From NCBI RefSeq assembly GCF_000378045.1, contig NZ_KB899100.1, positions 1-64,000 of the forward strand: a DNA stretch of 64,000 bases. The letters are read 5' to 3'. The translations under genes were made by a program, and so were the position numbers. Every line of letters begins with the position of its first letter. The first letter of the stretch is position 1. Below are positions 42,937-52,948 of this stretch, in pieces. The notes below the pieces were generated by a model that ran no database searches, was not told the DNA's origin, and worked only from the letters and a program-made list of their open reading frames with translations. Origin of the DNA: Marinobacterium rhizophilum DSM 18822 (GTDB lineage: Bacteria; Pseudomonadota; Gammaproteobacteria; Pseudomonadales; Balneatricaceae).

Positions 42937-43626
42937 TCAGCGCCGGCTGTATCCGTATTCGGCCAGTTTGGCCAGTGTCAGACCATCATTCTGTGCTGCA
43001 GGCTCGGCCTGTGCCTCAGCGCTGTGCTGGGCGGGCGTGAACTGCAGCAGACGCTCCATGTAGCGGGCCAGTACATCCACTTCCAGGTGCACCGCCCGAC
43101 CGGGCTGATAAGTGCCCGTGATTGCCTCACCGGCAGTATGGGGCACTATGTTCAGTTCAAATTCGGCGCCGTCCACAGAATTGACGGTCAGGCTGACACC
43201 ATCCACGGTAATCGACCCCTTGGGAGCAATATAACGCGCCAGGGCTCCGGGTGCCCGCACGCGGTAGACAATTGAGCGGGCGTCTTCGCGCCGCTCCAGC
43301 ACCTGGCCGACCGCATCCACATGACCGGTTACGATATGACCGCCCAGGCGCCCGCTGGGCATCATGGCTTTTTCCAGATTGACCCGCTCACCCACAGCCA
43401 GCTTGTCAAAGCGGGTATGGGCCAGCGTTTCCCGGGAGACATCGGCCCAGAAGCCATCACCAGGCAAAGCCACGGCAGTGAGACAGACACCGTTGGTGGC
43501 GATGCTGTCGCCGAGTTTCACGTCGCTCAGATCCAGGTCCCGGGTTTGCACATAGAGACGCATGTCCCCCTGGCGCATTTCGATTGCTGCAATCTGGCCG
43601 ATAGCCTCAATAATGCCGGTAAACAT
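42937..43626 (-). CDS. ribE: Riboflavin synthase, alpha subunit
   Basis: A 229-residue enzyme with two lumazine-binding barrels, beginning MFTGIIEAIGQIAAIEM, with second-repeat GGHIVTGHVDAVGQV and SITVDGVSLTVN. It turns two lumazine molecules into riboflavin. The ATG at 43626 overlaps the ribD stop in TGATG; an in-frame TTG one codon upstream is less likely. The C-terminal tail after about 200 (HSAEAQAEPAAQNDG) is variable. Confidence 0.95.
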   Translation of the reverse strand: MFTGIIEAIGQIAAIEMRQGDMRLYVQTRDLDLSDVKLGDSIATNGVCLTAVALPGDGFWADVSRETLAHTRFDKLAVGERVNLEKAMMPSGRLGGHIVTGHVDAVGQVLERREDARSIVYRVRAPGALARYIAPKGSITVDGVSLTVNSVDGAEFELNIVPHTAGEAITGTYQPGRAVHLEVDVLARYMERLLQFTPAQHSAEAQAEPAAQNDGLTLAKLAEYGYSRR

Positions 43627-44768
43627 CAAGCCTGCTCCTGTTGCGGGTACTGGGGTTTCAGACTGAAACGGATATCCGTGCCAAGCTGGCGCATGTCCTC
43701 CAGCTGCAACGGAATCTGCTGATCCATGCGTTCGAATGGTAGCTCCAGCAAGGGCCGTGCGGCCGAGCCCAGCAGCTTGGGTGCCATGTAGACCAGGATT
43801 TCGTCAACCAGTTGCGCCGCCACCAGGGCACCGGCCAGGGTGGCGCCGGTCTCTACCAGCAGTTCATTACACTGCTCGGCGCCAAGCCAGTCGAGCAGGG
43901 CTCCCAGGTCCACCCGGCCATTCGGGCCCGGCAAACAGAGCAATTGTGCGCCCCGCTCGACCAGCGCCGCCTGGGCCAGGCTGTCGTTCTGGCAGGTCAC
44001 CACCAGGGTGCGACCCGGCTGAGCCAGGATACGGGCCTGGGGCGGCATGCGCAGCCGGCTGTCCAGTACCAGCCGCAGCGGCTGACGAGCGCCGACGGCC
44101 TCCAGTTCAGCGGCACTGAAACCTGCCTCGGCCGGCCGCACAGTTAAGGAGGAGTCATCCAGCAAAATGGAATCCACCCCGGTAAGGATGGCCGAACTGC
44201 GCGCCCGCAGGCGCTGCACGTCGGCGCGCGCCGCGCTGCCTGTGATCCACTGTGATTCGCCGCTGGCCATGGCGGTACGGCCATCGAGACTCATCGCCAG
44301 CTTGAGGCGCACCCAGGGCCGACCTGTTTCCATGCGACGGATGAAGCCCGGATTAAGCCTGCGAGCCTCGTCTTCGAGCAGGCCGCTATCAGTACTGATG
44401 CCAGCACTGCGCAAGCGCTCAAGTCCGCGCCCGGCCACCTGGGGATTGGGATCCACCATGGCCGCAACGACCCGGCCTACACCCGCACGCACCAGAGCCT
44501 CGGCACAGGGCGGCGTGCGCCCCTGATGGCTGCAGGGCTCCAGCGTCACATAAGCCGTACAGCCACGCGCCCGGTCACCGGCCTGGCGCAGCGCATTGAC
44601 CTCGGCATGACCTTCGCCAGCGCGCACATGGTAGCCCTCGCCCACCAGCTCATCACCCTGCACCAGCACGCAACCGACCCGCGGGTTGGGATCGGTACTG
44701 TACAGCCCCTGGCGCGCCAGCCGAATGGCCCGTGCCATCCAGGCATGATCCTGCTCGCTCCAGCGCAT
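43626..44768 (-). CDS. ribD: Bifunctional diaminohydroxyphosphoribosylaminopyrimidine deaminase / reductase
   Basis: A 380-residue enzyme performing the second and third steps of riboflavin synthesis. The N-terminal deaminase has the zinc motif HAEVNAL and PCSHQGRTPPC. The C-terminal NADPH reductase includes RPWVRLKLAMSLDGRTAMASGESQWITG. The ATG at 44768 overlaps the nrdR stop (TGATG); a GTG immediately before is an alternative start. Both ends are overlapped by neighbours, suggesting coupled translation. Confidence 0.95.
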   Translation of the reverse strand: MRWSEQDHAWMARAIRLARQGLYSTDPNPRVGCVLVQGDELVGEGYHVRAGEGHAEVNALRQAGDRARGCTAYVTLEPCSHQGRTPPCAEALVRAGVGRVVAAMVDPNPQVAGRGLERLRSAGISTDSGLLEDEARRLNPGFIRRMETGRPWVRLKLAMSLDGRTAMASGESQWITGSAARADVQRLRARSSAILTGVDSILLDDSSLTVRPAEAGFSAAELEAVGARQPLRLVLDSRLRMPPQARILAQPGRTLVVTCQNDSLAQAALVERGAQLLCLPGPNGRVDLGALLDWLGAEQCNELLVETGATLAGALVAAQLVDEILVYMAPKLLGSAARPLLELPFERMDQQIPLQLEDMRQLGTDIRFSLKPQYPQQEQA

Positions 44769-45244
44769 CACGGGGAGTCCTCAGTGAGATCGTCCTGGGA
44801 TGAAAGGCGGTCGATCTCTTCCTTGAACTCGTTAATGTCCTGAAAGCTGCGGTAGACGGAGGCAAAGCGCACATACGCCACCTGGTCGAGCTTGCGCAGT
44901 TCCGCCATCACGGTTTCGCCCACCAGGCGCGACGGTACTTCACGCTCGCCGGTAGCACGCAGACGCAGCTTGATTCGGTTGATGGCCGCCTCGATCGCTT
45001 CCACCCCGACGGGGCGCTTTTCCAGCGCACGCTGAACGCCTGCGCGCAGCTTTTCTTCATCGAAAGGCTGACGCATGCCATCGGCCTTGATCAGGCGCGG
45101 CATTAACAGTTCGGCTGCTTCGTAGGAGGTAAATCGCTCATGGCAACTGATGCATTCTCGCCTGCGTCGCACTTGCTGCCCTTCGGCAACCAGACGCGAA
45201 TCCACCACCTTGGTTTCATTAGCGCCGCAAAATGGACAATGCAT
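44768..45244 (-). CDS. nrdR: Ribonucleotide reductase repressor NrdR
   Basis: A 158-residue regulator with an N-terminal zinc ribbon ([17 protein letters not shown] to [14 protein letters not shown]) and an ATP-cone domain ([30 protein letters not shown]). It senses ATP/dATP and represses ribonucleotide reductase genes. The ATG at 45244 gives the canonical start; an open frame to 45298 is not used. It heads the riboflavin cluster. Confidence 0.96.
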   Translation of the reverse strand: MHCPFCGANETKVVDSRLVAEGQQVRRRRECISCHERFTSYEAAELLMPRLIKADGMRQPFDEEKLRAGVQRALEKRPVGVEAIEAAINRIKLRLRATGEREVPSRLVGETVMAELRKLDQVAYVRFASVYRSFQDINEFKEEIDRLSSQDDLTEDSP

Positions 45245-45351
45245 AGAACAATCCTGCCAGTCAAAGAGCGTGCGGAGAGGCGTAAATCGACGCGTCATCC
45301 GGTGTGTGTAACCGCGCGCTGAGCGCGGATCGGGCCAAAGTGCCCAAATAG

Positions 45352-45375
45352 CAAAAGGCGGCTAAAAAGCCGCCT
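45352..45375 (-). terminator. glyA terminator
   Basis: AGGCGGCT (45356-45363) pairs with AGCCGCCT (45368-45375) around four bases. On the minus strand a short T-run with interruptions follows. It lies about 80 bp past the glyA stop. Confidence 0.75.
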
Positions 45376-45452
45376 GCGGATTCTACCCGAATTGCTGCAC
45401 GTTTTGTACCCGCAGCAGCACTGTCGCGACTGCAGCGGGGACAGGCTCCCGT

Positions 45453-46709
45453 TTACTTGTAAACCGGGAAACGAGCGCAGATATCCAGCACCTTCGCCCT
45501 GACCGCCTCAATGGTCTGCTCGTTCTCGATATCGTCAAGGACATCGCAGATCCAGCCGGTCAGCTCGGTCACTTCCGCTTCCTTGAAGCCACGGCGGGTG
45601 ACAGCCGGGGTGCCGATGCGCAGACCCGAGGTGACGAAGGGTGAGCGCGGATCGTTCGGAACGGCATTCTTGTTGACGGTGATGTTGGCGCGGCCGAGGG
45701 CGGCGTCTGCATCCTTGCCGGTGACGTCCTTCTTGATCAGGTCAACCAGGAACAGGTGGTCATCGGTACCGCCGGAGACGATATCAATGCCGCGGTCGAG
45801 GAACACCTTGACCATCGCCTGGGCGTTTTTCACGACCTGCGCCTGGTATTCCTTCCATTCCGGCTCCATCGCTTCTTTGAAGCACACCGCCTTGCCGGCG
45901 ATGATGTGCATCAGCGGGCCGCCCTGAGATTCAGGGAAGACAGCAAAGTTCAGCTTTTTCTGCAGCTCTTCATCGGCACGGGCCGAGAGGATCAGGCCAC
46001 CACGCGGGCCGCCCAGGGTCTTGTGGGTCGTCGTGGTGACAACGTCGGCAATCTCGATCGGGCTCGGGTAAACACCCGCCGCCACGAGGCCCGCTACGTG
46101 CGCCATATCGACGAACAGGAAGGCACCGACCTTGTCCGCGATATCGCGGAAACGCTGCCAGTCGACGATACGGGAATAGGCGGAGAAGCCGGCTATGATC
46201 ATCTTCGGCTTGTGTTCCAGAGCCAGCCGCTCAACTTCAGCGTAATCGATTTCGCCGGTTTCAGCATTCAGGCCGTACTGCACAGCGTTGTAGATGCGAC
46301 CGGAGAAGGAGACCGAAGCACCGTGGGTCAGGTGTCCACCGTGGGCCAGGCTCATACCCAGAATGGTGTCGCCCGGCTTGCACAACGCCATGAATACAGC
46401 GGCGTTGGCCTGAGAGCCCGAATGCGGCTGCACGTTGGCATAAGTCGCACCGAACAGCGTCTTGGCACGCTCGATCGCCAGCTCTTCGACGATATCGACG
46501 TATTCGCAACCACCGTAGTAACGCTTGTGGGGATAGCCTTCGGCATACTTGTTGGTCAGACCTGAGCCCTGAGCTTCCATAACGCGCGGGCTGGTGTAGT
46601 TCTCCGACGCGATCAGCTCGATATGCTCTTCCTGACGGCGCTCTTCTGCCTGAATGGCAGCGCTGAGATCCGGGTCGTATCCGGCGATGGTCATCTCTTT
46701 GCTAAACAT
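45453..46709 (-). CDS. glyA: Serine hydroxymethyltransferase
   Basis: A 418-residue PLP enzyme interconverting serine and glycine with tetrahydrofolate. Landmarks are [45 protein letters not shown], the PLP lysine in [14 protein letters not shown] and [17 protein letters not shown]. The ATG at 46709 ([15 protein letters not shown]) gives the normal length; an upstream open frame to 46883 is not part of the protein. No glycine riboswitch was recognised upstream. Confidence 0.96.
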   Translation of the reverse strand: MFSKEMTIAGYDPDLSAAIQAEERRQEEHIELIASENYTSPRVMEAQGSGLTNKYAEGYPHKRYYGGCEYVDIVEELAIERAKTLFGATYANVQPHSGSQANAAVFMALCKPGDTILGMSLAHGGHLTHGASVSFSGRIYNAVQYGLNAETGEIDYAEVERLALEHKPKMIIAGFSAYSRIVDWQRFRDIADKVGAFLFVDMAHVAGLVAAGVYPSPIEIADVVTTTTHKTLGGPRGGLILSARADEELQKKLNFAVFPESQGGPLMHIIAGKAVCFKEAMEPEWKEYQAQVVKNAQAMVKVFLDRGIDIVSGGTDDHLFLVDLIKKDVTGKDADAALGRANITVNKNAVPNDPRSPFVTSGLRIGTPAVTRRGFKEAEVTELTGWICDVLDDIENEQTIEAVRAKVLDICARFPVYK

Positions 46710-46930
46710 AGCTGTCCCCAAATTATGCAAAGGCGGTGCGGTGCCGCAATCCCAATGTAGCCTGGAGCCGACAAGGCCCAAACCCGGAATCGCTACAGCA
46801 CCGCGGAAAAGGGCGCCATTATAGTCGAATTGCGGGCGAAGACGCACTTGAAAGTGGATCAATGCAACCGGAGGGGAATTCACGCAGAAGCCCCGCCGCA
46901 GCGGGGCCGTTATCTCGTGAATACAACACG

Positions 46931-47347
46931 CTATTCGATAGCAATATGCCGGGACTCGTTCGGCAGTGCCTCCTGTTTAGGCAACGAAAGGGACAGTACG
47001 CCGTTATCAAACTGTGCTTTGACAGCCGAAGCATCAACATCTGAACCGATGGACAACTGGCGCAGAAACTCGCCATAGTGGCGCTCATGGCGAATCAGCT
47101 TGCCCTCTTTTTCCTCTTTTTCTTCCGACTCGGTCTTAGCTCGAATACTGAGAATGCCGTTATCCAGGCTGATCTTGATGTCTTCTTTCTTTACACCAGG
47201 AAGGTCGACCTTGACCTTGTAACTGCCATCGCTTTCATGCACATCGATAGCAGGTACCTTCTCGCCCGTGCTTCGGGTCACCGGACGAAAGAAATCACTG
47301 AAAAAGGAATCGTCGAACAGACTGTTAAAGCGGGTCAGGTTGCTCAT
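46931..47347 (-). CDS. Small heat-shock protein, Hsp20 family (class A type)
   Basis: A 138-residue alpha-crystallin-domain chaperone. It has an acidic N-terminus [20 protein letters not shown], domain start [38 protein letters not shown], a [24 protein letters not shown] linker and [12 protein letters not shown] near the end. GGAGGA lies before the ATG. It differs from the IbpA-type gene at 24359-24829 in type and has no ROSE-like leader. A perfect FNR-type site lies 171 bp upstream. Confidence 0.92.
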   Translation of the reverse strand: MSNLTRFNSLFDDSFFSDFFRPVTRSTGEKVPAIDVHESDGSYKVKVDLPGVKKEDIKISLDNGILSIRAKTESEEKEEKEGKLIRHERHYGEFLRQLSIGSDVDASAVKAQFDNGVLSLSLPKQEALPNESRHIAIE

Positions 47348-47517
47348 TTTTCATTCCTCCTTTGTCTTCAATTGGCTAACGCAACAGGGCCCTTGCCGAT
47401 CAGCAGCAGCTCAGGGTCATCAAACACCGTGGCAGGAAGCGAGCACCCTCAGCTGACGGACGCCACCACCTGTATGTTAAGTTTAGACCTGCCGGCAAAA
47501 ACATCGCCAGTCAGCAC

Positions 47518-47531
47518 TTGATACAAATCAA
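47518..47531. promoter_or_regulatory. Perfect FNR/Anr box between hsp20 and ettA
   Basis: TTGAT-ACAA-ATCAA matches the FNR/Anr consensus TTGAT-N4-ATCAA at all ten conserved positions. It lies 171 bp from the hsp20 start and about 99 bp from the ettA start. A minus-strand TAAACT at 47486-47481 would put the site near -52, a class I position for hsp20. Oxygen-limited activation of hsp20 is the better guess. Confidence 0.6.
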
Positions 47532-47629
47532 GGCAATGCCAGATTTAAGCGGCATGACGCAGCATTAGCCATTGCTTGCCCCGATCAGCTAAAATTGCGG
47601 CCAACCCAGAACTGACAGGTCCTGTTCCC

Positions 47630-49288
47630 ATGGCTCAATATGTGTATTCGATGGACCGCCTCGGCAAGGTCGTGCCGCCGAAGCGTGAAATCCTCAAAAA
47701 TATTTCGTTATCCTTTTTCCCCGGCGCCAAGATCGGCGTACTCGGCCTCAACGGCTCGGGTAAATCCACCCTGCTGCGCATCATGGCCGGCGTTGACAAG
47801 GAATACATCGGCGAAGCCCGCCCCATGCCCGGCCTCAATGTCGGCTACCTGCCGCAGGAACCGGAACTTGACGACAGCAAGACCGTGCGTGAAATCGTTG
47901 AAGAGTCGGTTGCCGATGTAAAGGAAGCCCTGGCCGGACTCGATGCCGTCTATGCTGCCTATGCCGAACCCGATGCCGACTTCGATGAACTGGCCAAACG
48001 CCAGGCCGAATTCGAGAACCTGATCCAGACCAAAGACGGCCATAACCTGGAAAACGCTCTGGAGCGCGCCGCCGACGCCCTGCGCCTGCCCGCCTGGGAC
48101 GCCGAAGTGAAACACCTGTCTGGCGGTGAACGCCGCCGTGTGGCCCTGTGCCGCCTGCTGCTCGACAAGCCCGACATGCTGCTGCTGGACGAGCCGACCA
48201 ACCACCTGGATGCCGAGTCAGTGGCCTGGATCGAGCGTTTCCTGCAGGAATACCCGGGCACCGTGGTCGCCATCACCCATGACCGCTACTTCCTCGACAA
48301 CGCTGCCGGCTGGATTCTGGAGCTGGACCGCGGTCGCGGCATTCCCTATGAAGGCAACTATTCCTCCTGGCTGGAGCAAAAGGAAAGCCGCCTCGAAGCC
48401 GAAGCCAAGCAGGAAGCGGCACACCACAAGGCCGTATCGGCCGAGCTGGAATGGGTACGCCAGGGTCAGAAAGGCCGCCAGGCCAAGTCAAAGGCGCGCC
48501 TGAAGCAGTTCGAGGAAATGAACTCGCGCGAATTCCAGACCCGCAATGAAACCCAGGAAATCTACATTCCACCTGGCCCCCGCCTGGGTGAAAAGGTGAT
48601 CGAGGCCAGGAACATTTCCAAGGCCTATGGCGACAAGGTACTGATCGAAGACCTGAGTTTCTCGATTCCGCAGGGCGCCATCGTCGGCATCATCGGCGGT
48701 AACGGTGCCGGTAAGTCAACGCTGTTCAGGATGATCAGCGGTGAAGAAAAGCCGGATTCCGGCGACATCGAGCTGGGCTCCACGGTGAAGCTGGCCTACG
48801 TCAACCAGACCCGCGAGCTGGACGGTGACAAGACCGTGTTCGCGGAGATCTCCGACGGTCAGGACATCATTACGGTCGGCACCTACCAGACACCGTCGCG
48901 CGCCTACTGCGGCCGCTTCAACTTCAAGGGCGGCGATCAGCAGAAGCTGGTCAAGGACCTCTCCGGCGGTGAACGTAACCGCCTGCACATGGCCAAGCTG
49001 CTGAAGGAAGGCGGCAACGTGCTGCTGCTCGATGAGCCCACCAACGACCTGGACATCGAAACCCTGCGTGCGCTGGAAGAAGCCATTCTCGGCTTTCCGG
49101 GCTGCGCGGTGGTGATTTCCCATGACCGCTGGTTCCTCGACCGCATCTGCACCCATATGCTGGCGTACGAAGGCGACTCCAAGGTTGAATTCTTCGAAGG
49201 CAACTACACCGAGTACCAGGCGGACTACAAGCGCCGCTACGGCAAGGAACACCAGCCAGAGCGGATCAAGTACAAGCGCATGAACTGA
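47630..49288 (+). CDS. ettA: Energy-dependent translational throttle EttA
   Basis: A 552-residue ABC-F protein without membrane segments, binding the ribosomal exit site and gating elongation by the ATP/ADP ratio. Two ABC domains: Walker A GLNGSGKST and GGNGAGKST; signatures LSGGERRRVALC and LSGGERNRLHMAK; DEPTNHLD and DEPTNDLD. The arm and linker regions and the C-terminal YKRRYGKEHQPERIKYKRM are typical of EttA. The ATG at 47630 (MAQYVYSMDRLG) is the family start. Confidence 0.95.
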   Translation: MAQYVYSMDRLGKVVPPKREILKNISLSFFPGAKIGVLGLNGSGKSTLLRIMAGVDKEYIGEARPMPGLNVGYLPQEPELDDSKTVREIVEESVADVKEALAGLDAVYAAYAEPDADFDELAKRQAEFENLIQTKDGHNLENALERAADALRLPAWDAEVKHLSGGERRRVALCRLLLDKPDMLLLDEPTNHLDAESVAWIERFLQEYPGTVVAITHDRYFLDNAAGWILELDRGRGIPYEGNYSSWLEQKESRLEAEAKQEAAHHKAVSAELEWVRQGQKGRQAKSKARLKQFEEMNSREFQTRNETQEIYIPPGPRLGEKVIEARNISKAYGDKVLIEDLSFSIPQGAIVGIIGGNGAGKSTLFRMISGEEKPDSGDIELGSTVKLAYVNQTRELDGDKTVFAEISDGQDIITVGTYQTPSRAYCGRFNFKGGDQQKLVKDLSGGERNRLHMAKLLKEGGNVLLLDEPTNDLDIETLRALEEAILGFPGCAVVISHDRWFLDRICTHMLAYEGDSKVEFFEGNYTEYQADYKRRYGKEHQPERIKYKRMN

Positions 49289-49325
49289 TATTCGCCCCCC
49301 CGGCCCGGACATGCGTCCGGGCAAC

Positions 49326-49357
49326 AAAAAACCGGCCGTTCAAGGCCGGTTTTTTTT
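49326..49357. terminator. Bidirectional terminator between ettA and radA
   Basis: AACCGGCC (49330-49337) pairs with GGCCGGTT (49344-49351). A run of A precedes and a run of T follows, so both convergent transcripts can end here. Confidence 0.88.
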
Positions 49358-49374
49358 ATGCAGGCAACCTGTGT

Positions 49375-50748
49375 TCAGAGCGCATCCAGCGCTTCCGACA
49401 GGCGCGTCACGCCGATGACTTCCATACCCTGGGGTGGCGATTTGGGCACATTGGCCTTGGGCACAATGGCCCGCTTGAAGCCGTGCTTGGCCGCTTCACG
49501 GATACGCTCCTGGCCGTTGGGCACCGGGCGAATTTCGCCGGACAACCCCACTTCGCCGAAGGTCATCAGCCCTGCCGGCAAGGGCCGGTCGCGATAGCTC
49601 GACACCACCGACAGCAGCAGCGCCAGGTCGGCGCCGGTTTCCAGCACCTTGACGCCCCCCACCACGTTGACAAAGACATCCTGATCGCCGGTCTGCAGCC
49701 CACCGTGACGGTGCAGCACCGCCAGCAGCATGGCCAGGCGATTGTGTTCAAGCCCCACCGCAACCCGGCGCGGGTTGGCCATATGGCTCTGATCCACCAG
49801 CGCCTGGATTTCCACCAGCAGCGGCCGGGTGCCTTCCCATACCACCATCACCACGCTGCCGGGGCTCGGTTCGTCCGAGCGGCTCAGAAAAATCGAACTG
49901 GGGTTGCGCACCTCGCGCAGGCCATTTTCCAGCATGGCGAACACGCCCAGCTCATTCACGGCACCAAAGCGGTTCTTGTGTGACCTCAGGGTGCGAAACC
50001 GACTGTCGGATGAGCCTTCGAGCTGCAAGGAGCAGTCGATCATGTGTTCCAGCACCTTGGGGCCCGCCAGACTGCCGTCCTTGGTGACATGCCCCACCAG
50101 CAGCAACACGGTGCCGGTCTGCTTGGCGTAGCGCGTCAGGTACGCGGCGGCTTCTCTCACCTGGGCCACCGACCCCGGCGCCGACTGCACATCCGCGATA
50201 TGCATCACCTGTATCGAGTCGATGACCATCAGCTTGGGCTGGTGCTGCTGCGCAATCTGGCAGATCGTCTCGACCGAGGTTTCGGACAGCATTTTCAAGT
50301 GTCCGGCCTCCAGCCCGAGGCGCTGGGCGCGCATGGCCACCTGCTGCAGAGATTCCTCACCGGTAACGTACAGCGCAGGCTTCTGTGCTGCCAGGTGACA
50401 CATGACCTGCAGCAGCAGGGTACTCTTGCCCGCCCCCGGATGACCGCCGATCAGGATGGCGGATCCCGGTACCAGCCCGCCGCCGAGCACTCTGTCCAGC
50501 TCATCGGTACCGGTGGAAAACCGTGGCATCTCGCCCAGATTCACCTCAGACAGGCTGACCACCTTGCCACCGCTGTCACTGGCGCCGGTATAGCCTTCAA
50601 AACGGGCCGAGCGCGCAGCAGTACCCGCCGCCGCCAGACGGACTTCGGTCAGGGTGTTCCAGCTGCCACAGGCACCGCACTGGCCCTGCCACTTGGTGTA
50701 ATCCGCGCCGCAGTCATTGCAGACGTAGGCTGTCTTGGCCTTGGCCAT
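49375..50748 (-). CDS. radA: DNA repair protein RadA
   Basis: A 457-residue RecA-related helicase helping branch migration. The N-terminal zinc ribbon CNDCGADYTKWQGQCGACGSW is followed by Walker A GGHPGAGKSTLL, the RadA motif KNRFGAVNE and a C-terminal Lon-like domain (LALLLSVVSSYRDRPLPAGLMTFGEVGLSGEIRPV). The ATG at 50748 follows AGAGGA; an open frame to 50784 is not used. Confidence 0.95.
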   Translation of the reverse strand: MAKAKTAYVCNDCGADYTKWQGQCGACGSWNTLTEVRLAAAGTAARSARFEGYTGASDSGGKVVSLSEVNLGEMPRFSTGTDELDRVLGGGLVPGSAILIGGHPGAGKSTLLLQVMCHLAAQKPALYVTGEESLQQVAMRAQRLGLEAGHLKMLSETSVETICQIAQQHQPKLMVIDSIQVMHIADVQSAPGSVAQVREAAAYLTRYAKQTGTVLLLVGHVTKDGSLAGPKVLEHMIDCSLQLEGSSDSRFRTLRSHKNRFGAVNELGVFAMLENGLREVRNPSSIFLSRSDEPSPGSVVMVVWEGTRPLLVEIQALVDQSHMANPRRVAVGLEHNRLAMLLAVLHRHGGLQTGDQDVFVNVVGGVKVLETGADLALLLSVVSSYRDRPLPAGLMTFGEVGLSGEIRPVPNGQERIREAAKHGFKRAIVPKANVPKSPPQGMEVIGVTRLSEALDAL

Positions 50749-50897
50749 GGTGAAATCCTCTGAGACGGCTATCCGTGCGGGCATTCTAACCGTTGCCGGG
50801 CGCCACGCCCAAGGCTACATCGATAAGGGTTTCAATACGGCCTGAAGCAGCTACACTCCGTATCCATTAGCAGCCCACAATAAAAGGAATAAAAGCA

Positions 50898-52169
50898 ATG
50901 AAACTGGAAACAATCGCGGTGCATGGTGGCTATACGCCAGACCCGACAACCCGCGCAGTCGCCGTTCCCATTTACCAGACCGCCGCCTATGCATTTGACA
51001 ATGCCCAGCATGGCGCCGACCTGTTTGACCTCAAAGTGCCGGGCAACATCTATACCCGCATCATGAACCCCACCAACGACGTGCTCGAAAAGCGCGCCGC
51101 CGAACTTGAGGGCGGTATTGCAGCCCTGGCGGTGGCCTCCGGCATGGCAGCGATCACCTATAGCATTCAGACCCTGGCGGAAACCGGCGACAACATCATC
51201 TCCACCAGCGAACTCTATGGCGGCACCTACAACCTGTTTGCCCATACGTTGCCACGCCAGGGTATCAAGGTTAACTTCGTCAACAAGGACGACTTTGCCG
51301 GCATTGAGCGCCTGATTGACGAGCGCACACGCGCCCTGTTTTGCGAGAGCGTCGGCAACCCGTCCGGCAGCATCGCCGACATAGAGAAACTGGCCGAAGT
51401 CGCCCACCGTCACGGTATCCCGCTGATTGTGGACAACACAGTGGCCACTCCGCTGTTGTGGCGCCCCATTGAGCAGGGCGCCGATATCGTGGTGCAGTCC
51501 GCCACCAAGTACATCGGTGGCCATGGCAACTCCATTGGCGGCCTTGTTATCGACAGCGGCAATTTCCCCTGGGCTGATCACAAGGCGCGATTCCCGTTAC
51601 TCAACGAGGCGGATCCGTCCTACCACGGCGTGGTCTACACCGAAGCCTTTGGCCCGGCCGCCTTTATCGGTCGCTGTCGAGTGGTGCCGCTGCGCAACAT
51701 GGGAGCGGCGCTGTCACCGATGAATGCCTTCCTGTTGCTGCAGGGCATCGAAACCCTCGCGCTGCGCATGGAGCGCATCTGTGACAACGCACTGAAAGTC
51801 GCCCACTTTCTGGAAGGACACAAGGCAGTGGAATGGGTGAGCTACGCCGCGCTGGAAAGCCACAAGGATTATGCCCTGGCGCGCAAATACATGAACGGCA
51901 AAGCTTCAGGCATTCTCAGTTTCGGCCTGCACAGCGGGCGCGAAGGCACTCGTCGATTCTACGATGCGCTGAACATTTTCATTCGACTGGTCAATATCGG
52001 TGACTGCCGCTCCCTGGCGTCCATACCGGCGGAAACTACCCACCGCCAGCTCAACGATGCAGAGCTCAAGTCTGCCGGTGTAGCACCGGAAACCGTGCGT
52101 CTGTCGATAGGGATTGAACACATTGATGACCTGCTGGCTGACCTGGAACAGGCGCTGAGCGAGGTCTGA
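50898..52169 (+). CDS. metY: O-acetylhomoserine sulfhydrylase MetY
   Basis: A 423-residue Cys/Met-metabolism PLP enzyme that makes homocysteine from O-acetyl- or O-succinylhomoserine and sulfide. Landmarks are [38 protein letters not shown], the PLP lysine in [16 protein letters not shown] and a C-terminal [20 protein letters not shown]. The length above 420 with the [10 protein letters not shown] insert favours MetY over MetB/MetZ. AAAGGAA lies before the ATG. Confidence 0.93.
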   Translation: MKLETIAVHGGYTPDPTTRAVAVPIYQTAAYAFDNAQHGADLFDLKVPGNIYTRIMNPTNDVLEKRAAELEGGIAALAVASGMAAITYSIQTLAETGDNIISTSELYGGTYNLFAHTLPRQGIKVNFVNKDDFAGIERLIDERTRALFCESVGNPSGSIADIEKLAEVAHRHGIPLIVDNTVATPLLWRPIEQGADIVVQSATKYIGGHGNSIGGLVIDSGNFPWADHKARFPLLNEADPSYHGVVYTEAFGPAAFIGRCRVVPLRNMGAALSPMNAFLLLQGIETLALRMERICDNALKVAHFLEGHKAVEWVSYAALESHKDYALARKYMNGKASGILSFGLHSGREGTRRFYDALNIFIRLVNIGDCRSLASIPAETTHRQLNDAELKSAGVAPETVRLSIGIEHIDDLLADLEQALSEV

Positions 52170-52177
52170 GAAGATAC

Positions 52178-52205
52178 GACGAGCGGCCCGGCCGGGCCGC
52201 TCGTC
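52178..52205. terminator. Strong 12-bp stem between metY and can
   Basis: GACGAGCGGCCC (52178-52189) pairs perfectly with GGGCCGCTCGTC (52194-52205) around GGCC. It starts 8 bp past the metY stop and lies in the convergent gap with the carbonic anhydrase gene. The following T-tail is weak, but position and stability fit a terminator. Confidence 0.7.
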
Positions 52206-52239
52206 TCTGGCTTTCAAGCGTACGAACGAAGGCCCGACG

Positions 52240-52902
52240 TCAGTCAGCTTTCTTGGCGGCGATTGCTTCCACTGCCTGCTGCTGCAGCGCATCGATCTCG
52301 TCGGCACTGCTGACGCAGAAATTCAGGTCCCGCAGTTCACCATTGTCCAGACCATACACCCAGGCATGTATGCACAGCTCCTGGCCGTTGCTCCAGGCTT
52401 CCTGCACCATGGTGGTGTTACAGACGTTGTAGGCCTGCTCAATCACGTTGAGTTCGCACAGGCGGTCTAGCTTGAACACCTCGTTGTCGCTCCACTGATC
52501 AAGAATATCGCGGTACTTGAAGTAGACATCGCGCACATGGCGCAGCCAGTTGTCGATCAGCCCCAGCTGGGTCGGCTCCAGCGATGCCTTGACGCCGCCA
52601 CAGCCGTAGTGACCCACCACCATGACATGCTTCACCTTGAGCACCCGTACTGCGTACTGCAGTACCGACAGGCAGTTCATGTCAGTGTGAATCACCAAGT
52701 TGGACACGTTGCGATGCACGAACACATCACCCGGCAACAGGCCGATGATTTCGTTGGCCGGCACCCGGCTGTCGGAACAGCCGATCCACAGATATTCCGG
52801 CGCCTGCTGTTTGGCCAGGGTCGGAAAGAAGTCCGGATTCTGCCGGGATATGCGTTCCGACCAGGCGCGGTTCTGTTCGAACAGTTGCTGCAATTGTTTC
52901 AT
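52240..52902 (-). CDS. can: Beta-carbonic anhydrase
   Basis: A 220-residue zinc enzyme interconverting carbon dioxide and bicarbonate. The zinc ligands Cys42, His98 and Cys101 and the catalytic Asp44 lie in IGCSDSR and VVGHYGCGGV, at the same positions as in E. coli Can. It supplies bicarbonate for carboxylases. It lies 46 bp upstream of nothing else on its strand except hemE, which precedes it and may be co-transcribed. Confidence 0.95.
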   Translation of the reverse strand: MKQLQQLFEQNRAWSERISRQNPDFFPTLAKQQAPEYLWIGCSDSRVPANEIIGLLPGDVFVHRNVSNLVIHTDMNCLSVLQYAVRVLKVKHVMVVGHYGCGGVKASLEPTQLGLIDNWLRHVRDVYFKYRDILDQWSDNEVFKLDRLCELNVIEQAYNVCNTTMVQEAWSNGQELCIHAWVYGLDNGELRDLNFCVSSADEIDALQQQAVEAIAAKKAD

Positions 52903-52948
52903 GAACGGCTCCTGTCACATCAGGGAAATGATTGGGTTGGGCTTCGAA

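Noticed and set aside
41515-43275. A 586-codon open frame on the plus strand
   Set aside because: Antisense to ribH, ribBX and ribE, which are clear real genes.
45245-45452. FMN or glycine riboswitch sought near nrdR/ribD and glyA
   Set aside because: No conserved riboswitch core words recognised; only a terminator is visible.
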